Source: Fimbriimonadaceae bacterium
GTDB lineage: Bacteria; Armatimonadota; UBA10988
Length of the DNA: 40,117 nucleotides
Direction: 5' to 3'
NCBI GenBank assembly: GCA_020850355.1
Contig: JADZEX010000053.1
Location: forward strand, 1-40,117
The notes below the pieces were generated by a model that was not told the DNA's origin, ran no database searches, and saw only the letters and a program-made list of their open reading frames with translations. How positions within the stretch are numbered: position 1 is the first letter of the stretch; the number at the start of each line of letters is the position of its first letter. Shown piece after piece: positions 34,301 to 40,117 of the stretch. The translations under genes and the position numbers were made by a program.

Positions 34301-35162
34301 CGAAGGCGTAGCCACCGACGGTCAGCAGCGCGCCGCCAGCGTGCAGATAGGCCAGCAGGTTCTCGCGCAGTGCTGCCGGCCAGGCGGGGGCCGGGAGCAC
34401 CACCAGGTCGACCTGTCCGCGCTGCAGGCGCTGCGGATCGGCCAGATCACCGGCCCTCGCCAGCGTCACGCCGTAGCCCGCGGCGGTCAGGGCCTGCCTG
34501 GCCGCGGTCAGGTCCAGCGCCCCGGCGGTCCGCGGCAGCGCCGGCTCGTCCAGCAGCACCACGTTGCCCTGCGCGCCCGCGGTCACCTCGAAGCGCTCGC
34601 TCCGCGGCAGCGACGCGGTGGCGCGGTCGGTCGCGACGACCCAGGCCAGGTCGTCGATCACCACCTCCAGCGGCGCGTTGTTGACGCCGAGGTAGATCCG
34701 GTCGGCCGCCAGGAAGCCGCGCCGCCGGTCGCCGCGCGGATCGTGATGGAACGAGCCGACCGGCACCCGCACGTCGAGCCAGGTGTTGCGCGGCGCGGCC
34801 GCCAGGGGCTGGTCGCCCGGCCGCACCGCTGCCAGCCAGCCATCGCCATCGGGCTCAAAGAGCCAGACGAACAGCCCGGCATCGCCTTCAGCCTGACGGA
34901 CCTGCAGCCGAAACTGCACCGCCAGCGCCTCCGGCGGCACCTGCACCGCGTGGACGACGTTGCCCCAGGGCGAACCGCCCCCGGGTCGGAAGGTCAACCG
35001 CAGCGCCCCCGGCGGGCTGCTGACGACGGTCCGCTCGGCCGCGAAACTGAGCCCGACGCCTCCGTCCTTGGCGAGCGTCCAGCCGGTCAGGTCGGCAAAG
35101 GTGTCGATCGGCTGGAGCACTTCCCCAGCGGTCAGCAGCGGCAGCCACCACAACGGAACCAC
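31335..35162 (-). CDS. Large secreted GH-A-clan glycoside hydrolase, multidomain
   Basis: A 1275-residue secreted enzyme starting at GTG 35162 (MVPLWWLPLLTAG signal; GGAG just upstream). An N-terminal jelly-roll, CBM-like domain (about 20-190) comes first. A Rossmann-like, glutaminase-type domain follows (about 195-330; VVLPAPAWPAALRENLLAYLHAGG), then a beta-sandwich with CARDB-like features (about 440-540). The catalytic TIM barrel has acid/base Glu703 in WDVSNEPS and likely nucleophile Glu845 in SLGEFGS, the two strand-end glutamates of clan GH-A (GH5/GH39-like). Another glutaminase-like segment (about 960-1070) and C-terminal beta domains follow. The exact GH family is not clear from sequence alone. 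It is the first gene of an operon with Gfo/Idh/MocA and isomerase genes. Confidence 0.87.
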   Translation of the reverse strand: MVPLWWLPLLTAGEVLQPIDTFADLTGWTLAKDGGVGLSFAAERTVVSSPPGALRLTFRPGGGSPWGNVVHAVQVPPEALAVQFRLQVRQAEGDAGLFVWLFEPDGDGWLAAVRPGDQPLAAAPRNTWLDVRVPVGSFHHDPRGDRRRGFLAADRIYLGVNNAPLEVVIDDLAWVVATDRATASLPRSERFEVTAGAQGNVVLLDEPALPRTAGALDLTAARQALTAAGYGVTLARAGDLADPQRLQRGQVDLVVLPAPAWPAALRENLLAYLHAGGALLTVGGYAFDDPQAWSGDGWVPVGSELLAREVDTGRPDALLNSRIGKPGDTMALPADRIGLFDPRDTLELVDHAMVGERRVRAPLAGWAAQSLAGENSPVFPTTHGESWKIGQTYDRLGRPRGALGVVCQLFAGPFAGAAWGAFGVSSHNLFAPTMFGPAPLLQAVEALVAGTFVHSLTLTPVTVQPGEPVRATVQVRNRGRQPRTVTVAVGPAGQPPARQPVTVAAGQQQPVTVTLPAAPANAAVVPVEAALSQFAAGGAVRSGYCQTQPAVVASGARLVWRNNRFELGGRPVFLGGTNQTGLMWATLREHPATWADDFANLRDQGFVVWRILHFSTHSRDAAGTPPERNPVLLAAPPPARLVQQTDAIVQTAQQQGVVILLCAHDWMGVSLSDEQLAAQRTWNRFWAARYKDVPGLIWDVSNEPSVNWGKPPEPHVLALCDTFLTARFGTLAAAREALGLTAEQHLLTHPGSGGWDDQRAVLTEQFRTWLLDRWVAANLAGLREGDPDAAVTVGYLQMRHNADKVNGAARLTFSNQHSYDPARQFAASLAWIDRRAYGQGLSLGEFGSVSTHNHRAAGGHGDKRGEDANRFATTLATTLGMGGAFAANWCWRDYDDVVFPWGLFRADGVPRPWLAEFRAITWASRLVAPRDELPALAVLLPDSQRLGPRFNEFDRALTGVFETLLGLQTPFCVLHENDLRQIPAAVRQILWPLPYCPEDTAFEAVRAWVNRGGQLYVSGGLGYDAGRRPTREARYGQLNLPPQPARDPFSVAASGAAPVQAEVGAGRVWFVPEPAELGPADRLREGYARWLAAAGATRLPVTPDDPDIHTFRLPAADGLALWSVTNWGTARTIGLAGGQLPVAANQAGLLIRSTTGVRAVLTHGPAQFAGAALASGPALWLALDDRDLAASRSLLLLPLAPGELRLRSPGWTPLTAAGEIRAGRWQRLDQPAVNRRGEELLLTADATLVGTPILLGDAAGLAAAQAWLERELARR

Positions 35163-35183
35163 GGCCGGTCTCCGGGCGGGCTG

Positions 35184-35212
35184 GTTGTAGCATGGTCGGC
35201 GGCGGGTGTCAA
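35184..35212 (-). promoter_or_regulatory. Consensus sigma70-like promoter of the large-hydrolase operon
   Basis: On the minus strand TTGACA (35212-35207), a 17-base spacer and TACAAC (35189-35184). The -35 box is a perfect consensus, and the TGA stop of the TOPRIM-like gene (35211-35209) lies inside it. The predicted start is near 35177, about 15 bases before the GTG at 35162. This separates the hydrolase operon from the nuclease/TOPRIM-like pair upstream. Confidence 0.7.
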
Positions 35213-35769
35213 AGGGCGGTGGGACGAACGAAGTCGCCCGCTTCGCGCAAGGTGTGCAGGGCCTGGATCAGCTCCAGGCAGAAGCCGGTCTGCCGTAACT
35301 CGGCCAGCACGTCGGGCTCAGTATCCAGGATCCGTAAGAGTCGCTCGGGACCGCTCGCGAACCGCGGGTTCAGCAGCCCCAGCGCCTCCCCAGGTTGTAG
35401 TGACGCGAACCGCCTGGCGATCGGTGTGTCGAGCGCCGGCAAGTGGCGCTGGACAAAGACCGGCGATTCGAGGTAGCAGGCAGCCATCTCAGGGACCGCC
35501 AGCACCACGGCCAGTTGGTCCGGTCGGCCCTCCGCCAGCGCGCAGATCCCACGGCGTTCGTGAGCGGCTGCAGCCACGTCGGTGGTCCCGGCATCGACCA
35601 CCAACAGCACGCGCTGTTCGCGCAGCACCACTTTGCTGATCGCCCGCGAAACGGCGTCCGAACGAGTGCCGCAGGCGATCATCTCAAGGCCGGCTGCCAG
35701 CCCTCCCAGGAGGCGCTCCAGAAGGCCGCGGTCGGATTCGGAGGCGCAGAGGACGAAGAGGCCATTCAT
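35209..35769 (-). CDS. Degenerate TOPRIM-like protein, partner of the PD-(D/E)XK protein
   Basis: A 186-residue protein of unknown function. Its N-terminus, LFVLCASESDRGLLERLL, and RVLLVVDAGTTD (53-64) resemble a TOPRIM fold of OLD/RloB or DUF3226/DUF4276 type, where the strands read VEGxSD and VVDADxxD. Here the first catalytic Glu position reads Ala (CASESD) and the DxD reads Asp59-Ala-Gly61, so metal binding would be lost. A later VPEMAACYLES (92-102) matches the family block usually written VPExEaWlLaD, also lacking the Glu. It starts at ATG 35769, 6 bases after the nuclease-like gene. It could act as a structural or sensing partner of the nuclease. The TOPRIM assignment is pattern-based and needs a profile search. 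Confidence 0.72.
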   Translation of the reverse strand: MNGLFVLCASESDRGLLERLLGGLAAGLEMIACGTRSDAVSRAISKVVLREQRVLLVVDAGTTDVAAAAHERRGICALAEGRPDQLAVVLAVPEMAACYLESPVFVQRHLPALDTPIARRFASLQPGEALGLLNPRFASGPERLLRILDTEPDVLAELRQTGFCLELIQALHTLREAGDFVRPTAL

Positions 35770-35775
35770 GAGTCG

Positions 35776-36450
35776 TTACCCCGGTAGACGGTCGCTGGGA
35801 CCGCAGTCTTGCCACTCCGCGAGGTTTGCATCGGGCACGCCTTTGTCGACAGCTTGCCGGTACTTCCACAGCAGGCCAGCCACCAGCCCGCCGCGTTCAG
35901 GATGCTGCAGCGCCGTCTCGATGTCCTGACTGGTCCAGAGGAGCACCGTGATTGGCGCCAGGCTCCGCGAGAGCACCCGACACGGCTGGGTGAAGCCCGC
36001 CGGGCTGAACACCGCGCCAATCACGCCCGCCGGCCGCCGCATCAGGCGAGCCACCAGCTTCGCCACCGGCTCGATGTCACTCTCGACAGCACGGCTCTTG
36101 GTCTCAAAAAGGCAGGACAAGGGCGGCAGGTGCACTCCCCCGTCGATCTGCTCCACTGCCCGGCTGCTCCCAGCTCCGACCGCATCGGCCTCGCTCACGC
36201 CGAAGGGCCAAACAACCCGCGAAGTCGCGCTGCTCAGCCAGCTCATCCCGGCCGCACCGCTGCTGGCTGCCGGCCCCAGGTCAAGCTCGAACCCGCGGAC
36301 GATCAAGAACTCCAACAGCACCGCCGGGTCTGCGCCAGGAGCGCCGCCGGGTGCTGGCCTCGACGCGGCTACCGCCACCCGTACGGCGTCCAGAACCTGC
36401 GCGTGGTCGCGACAGCGCTGCACCGTCTGGTAGTACTCGGCCGCTCTCAT
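35776..36450 (-). CDS. PD-(D/E)XK nuclease-like protein
   Basis: A 224-residue protein. Start: ATG 36448-36450; the frame is open upstream to 36606, but those codons are Pro/Gly/Arg-rich and look non-coding. Asp103 (EQIDGG) is followed after 12 residues by Glu116-Thr-Lys118 (LFETK), the D...ExK core of the PD-(D/E)XK fold, then VAKLVARLMRRP and GVIGAVFSPAGFT, which match the alpha-beta part of a restriction-endonuclease-like domain. An N-terminal helical region (1-55) precedes it. Residues 199-210 (QAVDKGVPDANL) form a conserved-looking tail. No methyltransferase is nearby, so it is not an ordinary type II system. It forms an operon with the TOPRIM-like gene. G+C is lower here (58% in 36061-36120, 67% in 35461-35520). 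Confidence 0.75.
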   Translation of the reverse strand: MRAAEYYQTVQRCRDHAQVLDAVRVAVAASRPAPGGAPGADPAVLLEFLIVRGFELDLGPAASSGAAGMSWLSSATSRVVWPFGVSEADAVGAGSSRAVEQIDGGVHLPPLSCLFETKSRAVESDIEPVAKLVARLMRRPAGVIGAVFSPAGFTQPCRVLSRSLAPITVLLWTSQDIETALQHPERGGLVAGLLWKYRQAVDKGVPDANLAEWQDCGPSDRLPG

Positions 36451-36574
36451 CCACCTGCCCCGCCCTGGTGGGTACGGCGCTCGCGGGCCGGCTCCTCTCA
36501 TGGCCAGGCGACCATCGCCAGCAGGATCCCGCTCCCGCCCCGCGAACCACCTTTTCGGAGGTCCAGTCCCGCCC
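36451..36574. other. Divergent spacer between nuclease-like and GHMP kinase genes
   Basis: A 124-base spacer holding the upstream regions of both divergent genes. GGAGG at 36557-36561 serves the kinase start. No convincing -35/-10 pair is seen for either direction. Confidence 0.4.
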
Positions 36575-37681
36575 ATGCTGACGCCAGCCGAACGGTATGC
36601 CGGCATCTACCCGCTCTTCCGTGGCGAAGCCGCGCTGGGACCGGACGAGGCGATTCTGGCGCGAGCGCCGATGCGCTGGATGTGGACGGGCTGGCGGGAT
36701 GTCGCGCGCGGTGGGGGCGGCGACTGCTCCAATGCGGCGGTCACGGCCTACGCCTTCGCCACCATCCAACGCGGCGCCGATCCGCATCTGGTGCGGCTGG
36801 TCGCGACCGATGTCGGGATCGACCTGCGGCTGCGGCGGGAAGACATCCTGCGGCCGCCCGACCCGCGCGAGCCGCACGCCCTGTTGCGGGCGATGATCCA
36901 CGCCGCCAATCCGCCGCTCGGGCTGGAGTTGGCCTGCACCGCCAAGGGGATCCCCGCGGCAACTGGCCTGGGTACCTCCGCGGCGCTGGCCGTGACTCTG
37001 GTGCGGGTGCTGGCCGAGGCGGCCGGGCGCAGCCTGTCACCGTCCGAGCTGGTCTACGCCTCGCGGTTGCCCGAGACGCACCTGCTGGGCCTGAGCTGCG
37101 GCTTCCAGGATCAGGGCGCGGCCGTCCAGGGCGGGCTCGGCAACTACCGCACGGCCTTCGACGGGGCCGCCGAGGAGGTCGAGCTGCTGCCGTTGGCGGC
37201 TCCCGAGGACCTCATCGACACCCTCGATGCGGGCCTGATCGTGGTCGACTTCGGCAAGCCCCACAGCTCGCATGTCGCGCACCTGGGGGTCTTCGAACGG
37301 CTCCAAGAGGGCCATCCCGACTCCGTCCGGGCCTTCGAGCTGTTGGCCGCCGCCGAGACCGCCTACCAGGCCGCCCTGGCGGCGGGCGACTTCGACGCCT
37401 TCGCGGCGGCGCAGAACCTGACCTGGGAGGCGCAGGGACTGCTGCATCCTGAGATGGTCCTGCCGATCATGCGGGACGTGGTCGACATGAGCCGCGGCCT
37501 GGGCGTGCGGGCGGCCAACGTCAACGGTGCCGGGATGGGTGGCACCGTCACCCTGCTGGCCGAGCCCGACGCGGTGGGGCGGGTGATCCGGGCGCTGCAG
37601 GCGGTGCAGGGCGTGCAGTTGCTGCAGGTCGGCATCGAGCGCCGCGGCGTGAAGTGCTGGCGGCGACGACGACAGGGGTAG
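36575..37681 (+). CDS. GHMP-family sugar kinase (HddA/fucokinase-like)
   Basis: A 368-residue GHMP kinase. Motif 1 is GGGGDCSNAA (46-55), motif 2 is PAATGLGTSAA (127-137; the phosphate-binding loop) and motif 3 is NVNGAGMGG near 315-323. The catalytic Asp lies in GFQDQ (about 176-180), a form shared by D-glycero-D-manno-heptose 7-phosphate kinase and the fucokinase half of FKP enzymes. Start: ATG 36575, with GGAGG 13 bases upstream, a little far. It is 6 bases ahead of a Gfo/Idh/MocA gene and a GH29 fucosidase. L-fucose or another deoxy/hexose sugar freed by the fucosidase is a plausible substrate; heptose is the main alternative. Confidence 0.87.
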   Translation: MLTPAERYAGIYPLFRGEAALGPDEAILARAPMRWMWTGWRDVARGGGGDCSNAAVTAYAFATIQRGADPHLVRLVATDVGIDLRLRREDILRPPDPREPHALLRAMIHAANPPLGLELACTAKGIPAATGLGTSAALAVTLVRVLAEAAGRSLSPSELVYASRLPETHLLGLSCGFQDQGAAVQGGLGNYRTAFDGAAEEVELLPLAAPEDLIDTLDAGLIVVDFGKPHSSHVAHLGVFERLQEGHPDSVRAFELLAAAETAYQAALAAGDFDAFAAAQNLTWEAQGLLHPEMVLPIMRDVVDMSRGLGVRAANVNGAGMGGTVTLLAEPDAVGRVIRALQAVQGVQLLQVGIERRGVKCWRRRRQG

Positions 37682-37687
37682 GGCAAG

Positions 37688-38647
37688 ATGGCGGCCATCC
37701 GAGCGGCGGTGCTGGGGTGCGGGGCGATGGCCAACCGGGTCCACTACCCGGCGCTGGCCGACCTCCCGGAGATCGACGTCGTGGCCTGCTGCGACCTCGA
37801 CCCGGCGCGCTGCCGCGAGACCGCCGAACGCTGGCAGATCCCCGCGCAGTTTGCCGACTATCGGCAGATGGTCGAGCAGACCGCGCCCGACGTGGTCTAC
37901 GCCATCGGCCAGCCGCACCAGCTCTACGACGCCTGGGTCTGGCTGCTGCAACAGGGCCGGGCGCTGTTCATCGAGAAACCACTCGGGCTCAACCTGCACC
38001 AGGCGCGGGCGTTGACCTGGCTGGCCGAGCGGCACGACTGCCTGACCCAGGTCGGCTTCCAGCGCCGCTGCTGCCCGCTGTTGGTGAAGCTCCGCGACGA
38101 ATGCCTCGCCCGCGGCCCGCTGACCCACGTCGTCTGCCGCTTCTACAAGTGCGACGCCCGGCCCTTCGTCGGTCCGCGCGACCATCTGCTCGACGACAGC
38201 GTGCACGGCCTCGATACCCTGCGCTGGCTGGGCGGCGAGGTGGTCGCCATTCATAGCCAGTGCCGGCGGGTCGGCACCCCCGACATCAACTTCGTCGCCG
38301 CGCTGTTGGAGTTCGACACCGGCGTCACCGGCGTACTGCTGAACAGTTGGACCAGCGGCCGGCGGATCTTCGACGTCGAGCTGCACGCCCCGGCGATCTG
38401 CGCCGAGATCGACCTGGAAGGCCTCGGCACGGTCTACGCCGACGGCGACACGACCGGCGTGGCCTGGCACACCCACGACGTCGCCGGCAGTGATCAGTTC
38501 TACATCCACGGCGGCTTCCGGGCGAAGCACGCGGCCTTCGCGGCGCAGTTGATCGCTGGGCAGCCCGGCGGCTCTTGCTTCCGCGATGCCTTGCGCACGA
38601 TGGAGTTGGCGGAGCGCATCCTGGCGCAGGACCTGCTGCACGGGTGA
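37688..38647 (+). CDS. Gfo/Idh/MocA-family oxidoreductase
   Basis: A 319-residue cytoplasmic sugar oxidoreductase. It has a Rossmann motif GCGAMANRVH (10-19), catalytic Lys in EKP (96-98), and His173/Asp176 (SVHGLDTLRW). It is short for the family because the C-terminal domain is trimmed. Several cysteines (QRRCCP, CRFYKCD) are unusual but show no clear metal pattern. Start: ATG 37688, with a weak GGG before it. It lies 6 bases after the kinase and 16 before the fucosidase, so the three genes form one operon. It probably oxidises or epimerises the sugar that the fucosidase and kinase handle. Confidence 0.91.
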   Translation: MAAIRAAVLGCGAMANRVHYPALADLPEIDVVACCDLDPARCRETAERWQIPAQFADYRQMVEQTAPDVVYAIGQPHQLYDAWVWLLQQGRALFIEKPLGLNLHQARALTWLAERHDCLTQVGFQRRCCPLLVKLRDECLARGPLTHVVCRFYKCDARPFVGPRDHLLDDSVHGLDTLRWLGGEVVAIHSQCRRVGTPDINFVAALLEFDTGVTGVLLNSWTSGRRIFDVELHAPAICAEIDLEGLGTVYADGDTTGVAWHTHDVAGSDQFYIHGGFRAKHAAFAAQLIAGQPGGSCFRDALRTMELAERILAQDLLHG

Positions 38648-38663
38648 GACGAGAGGGACGGAC

Positions 38664-39944
38664 ATGAGTACGGGTATCGCCCGCTTCGGCGACGGCCGCG
38701 ACTGGTTCTTCGAAGCTCGCTATGGGCTGTTCATCCATTGGGGCCTGTATGCCATCCACGGCTGGCACGAGCAGGAACAGTGGCGCGGCCGGGTGCCGGC
38801 CGCCGAGTACGTCAAGCTGCAGGCCGCGTGGAACCCCACCGCCTTCGATCCCGACGCCTGGCTGGATCTGCTGGCCGAGGCTGGGATGCGCTATCTCTGT
38901 GTGACCACCAAGCACCACGACGGGTTCTGCCTCTGGGACACCCAACAGACGCCGTTCAACACGATGAACACCCCCTACGGCCGGGACATCATCGGGCAAC
39001 TGGCCGCCGCCTGCCACCGCCGCGGGGTGCCGCTCTGCCTCTACTACAGCGTCGCCGACTGGCACCAGCCGAACTACCCGAACCTCGGCCGACACCACGA
39101 ACTGGCCGCGCCGAAGCCCGGGGACGAGCCCGATTGGGACCGCTACATGCTCTTCCTGAAGGCCCAGGTGCGCGAGCTGTGCAGCAACTACGGTGAGCTG
39201 CACGGCTTCTGGTGGGACATGAACGTCCCGGAGCATCTCGACGAGTCGGTCAACGCGCTGATCCGCGAGTTGCAGCCGCAGGCCGTGATCAACAACCGCG
39301 GCTTCGATCCGGGCGACTTCGGAACCCCGGAGCGCGACTATGAGCAGGACCCCGCCCGCAGCTTCGACACCCCGGTCGAGGCCTGTCAGTCGGTCGGCCT
39401 GGAGAGCTGGGGCTACCGCGCCGAGGAGAGCTACTACACCGACGGCCACCTGCTCCGCAGCCTTGACCGCTACCTGGCCCGCGGGGCCAACTACCTGCTG
39501 AATGTCGGCCCCCGAGCCGATGGCAGCATCCCGCCGGAGAGCGCGGCGATCCTGCGCCGCCTCGGTGCCTGGAAAGCCGCGGTTGGCGAAGCCTTCACCG
39601 CCACGCGGCCGGCGTCGCACCTCGTGCCGAACCCGCAACTGCTGCTGACCGCCCGCGACCGCACGCTCTACGTGCACCTGGTCGGCCCAATCGGCGACAG
39701 CGTCAAGCTGAAGCCGCTGACCACTGCGCCACTGCGCGCCACGCTGCTCAACGACGGCCGGCCAGTCGCCTGGGCCACCAACCTGGCGCCTACCGACCAC
39801 CTCGACCAGACCGGCTACCTCCGCCTCTGCGGCCTGCCGGCCAACGAGTACGCCAACAGCGTGATGGTGATCAAGCTGGAGTTCGCCGAGCCGCTCCAAG
39901 GTCCGCCGACTGCCACGACCGGCGACGACCTCCGCGTGCGCTGA
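38664..39944 (+). CDS. GH29 alpha-L-fucosidase
   Basis: A 426-residue GH29 enzyme. The fold begins WFFEARYGLFIHWGLYAIHG (FIHWG at 23-27), with HHDGF at 84-88, YYSVADWH near 127-134, and the nucleophile Asp185 in FWWDM, the position of the usual WFD motif. NYLLNVGPRADGSI is the family's C-terminal barrel signature. The beta-sandwich after residue 310 is present but short. No signal peptide is visible, so it acts on imported fucosylated oligosaccharides in the cytoplasm. It removes alpha-linked L-fucose from glycans. Start: ATG 38664, following GAGAGGGACGG. It is the third gene of the kinase/oxidoreductase/fucosidase operon. Confidence 0.95.
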   Translation: MSTGIARFGDGRDWFFEARYGLFIHWGLYAIHGWHEQEQWRGRVPAAEYVKLQAAWNPTAFDPDAWLDLLAEAGMRYLCVTTKHHDGFCLWDTQQTPFNTMNTPYGRDIIGQLAAACHRRGVPLCLYYSVADWHQPNYPNLGRHHELAAPKPGDEPDWDRYMLFLKAQVRELCSNYGELHGFWWDMNVPEHLDESVNALIRELQPQAVINNRGFDPGDFGTPERDYEQDPARSFDTPVEACQSVGLESWGYRAEESYYTDGHLLRSLDRYLARGANYLLNVGPRADGSIPPESAAILRRLGAWKAAVGEAFTATRPASHLVPNPQLLLTARDRTLYVHLVGPIGDSVKLKPLTTAPLRATLLNDGRPVAWATNLAPTDHLDQTGYLRLCGLPANEYANSVMVIKLEFAEPLQGPPTATTGDDLRVR

Positions 39945-40008
39945 GGTCCAGCGGGCGGACCAGGGATTCTGCTGCGCGGCTCGCCTGACTGGGTGCATGT
40001 CAGATCCT

Positions 40009-40028
40009 GGGGCCGTCGGGACGGCCCC
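40009..40028 (+). terminator. GC-rich hairpin after the fucosidase gene, possible terminator
   Basis: GGGGCCGTC and GACGGCCCC form a perfect 9-base inverted repeat (or 8 pairs with a CGGG loop). It lies 65 bases after the fucosidase stop. There is no T tract after it, so classical intrinsic termination is uncertain. Confidence 0.45.
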
Positions 40029-40046
40029 GGCGGTGAAGCTAATGGG

Positions 40047-40105
40047 CACGGAGCGGAGTCCTAACGGATAGAGCACTACCTCCCCGAAAGGACACCCGCT
40101 CCGTG
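40047..40105 (+). promoter_or_regulatory. Long hairpin enclosing a possible ribosome-binding site and GTG start
   Basis: CACGGAGCGG (40047-40056) pairs perfectly with CCGCTCCGTG (40096-40105). Inside, GTCCT (40058-40062) pairs with AGGAC (40089-40093), so the stem is extended with a small bulge. The right arm ends in GTG (40103-40105), and AAAGGA lies 10 bases before it. This would make a leader that can hide its own start. It may instead be a structural RNA cut by the window edge. Confidence 0.4.
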
Positions 40106-40117
40106 GAAGATCGAGAC
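40103..40117 (+). CDS. Possible start of a gene cut by the right edge
   Basis: A GTG with a ribosome-binding-site-like AAAGGA 10 bases upstream opens a frame reading MEDRD to the window end. Five codons cannot be tested for coding character. The start sits inside the hairpin at 40047-40105. Confidence 0.2.

Noticed and set aside
40050-40117. A tRNA-like 5' half (GTCCTAACGGATAG, similar to D-arms of some tRNA-Arg)
   Set aside because: Acceptor, D and anticodon stems do not pair as in a tRNA, and the outer 10-bp stem ties together parts that a tRNA would keep apart. It is better explained as a simple hairpin, with the tRNA likeness a coincidence.

Overview
This window is a G+C-rich (roughly 70-75% by eye), gene-dense bacterial chromosome segment with 27 confidently placed protein genes, no RNA genes and almost no non-coding DNA. 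The mix is an exo-rhamnogalacturonan-lyase-like protein, GH127, GH29, a DUF1080 3-keto-glycoside hydrolase, three Gfo/Idh/MocA oxidoreductases, two xylose-isomerase-like TIM barrels, a UROD-family methyltransferase, a HEAT-repeat protein with a C-terminal sugar-binding-like domain, and a DUF6785-type membrane protein. This combination is typical of glycan-degrading Armatimonadota and of PVC/Hydrogenedentota-type MAGs. I favour Armatimonadota or a relative, with low confidence because no rRNA or other phylogenetic marker is present. Several genes have sigma70-like promoters, and some have the -10 box almost touching the start codon, which suggests leaderless mRNAs.

Layout: (1) 1-4121, minus: ABC-F ATPase, then TIM-barrel isomerase, SDR and a second SDR cut by the left edge. 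(2) 4216-8270, plus: exported rhamnogalacturonan-lyase-like protein, then a two-gene cassette (106-aa protein plus HEPN-like protein) of lower G+C with its own promoter. (3) 8336-16682, minus: a tight six-gene run: Tat-exported Gfo/Idh/MocA, HEAT-repeat protein, Tat-exported DUF1080 protein, DPPF methyltransferase, GH127 and UROD-like methyltransferase. (4) 16780-29101, plus: DUF6785 membrane protein, two tandem paralogous membrane-anchored substrate-binding-like proteins, MutS2, a soluble hybrid histidine kinase with four PAS domains, and a Clp-like AAA+ protein whose second ATPase ring looks dead. (5) 29106-36450, minus: a PD-(D/E)XK nuclease-like gene and a degenerate TOPRIM-like gene, then a promoter and a sugar operon (1275-aa GH-A-clan hydrolase, Gfo/Idh/MocA with an EKV motif, TIM-barrel isomerase). 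(6) 36575-39944, plus: GHMP kinase, Gfo/Idh/MocA and GH29 alpha-L-fucosidase, followed by two hairpins. The outer arm of the second hairpin covers a possible GTG start at the right edge.

Functionally the window is mostly a set of plant- or algal-type polysaccharide catabolism operons. Gfo/Idh oxidoreductases, DUF1080 and TIM-barrel isomerases together suggest oxidation-assisted cleavage of glycosides (a 3-keto-sugar route) alongside classical hydrolases. The most novel candidates are the nuclease/TOPRIM-like pair at 35209-36450, the small-protein/HEPN-like pair at 7436-8270, and the Clp-like protein with one live and one dead ATPase ring.
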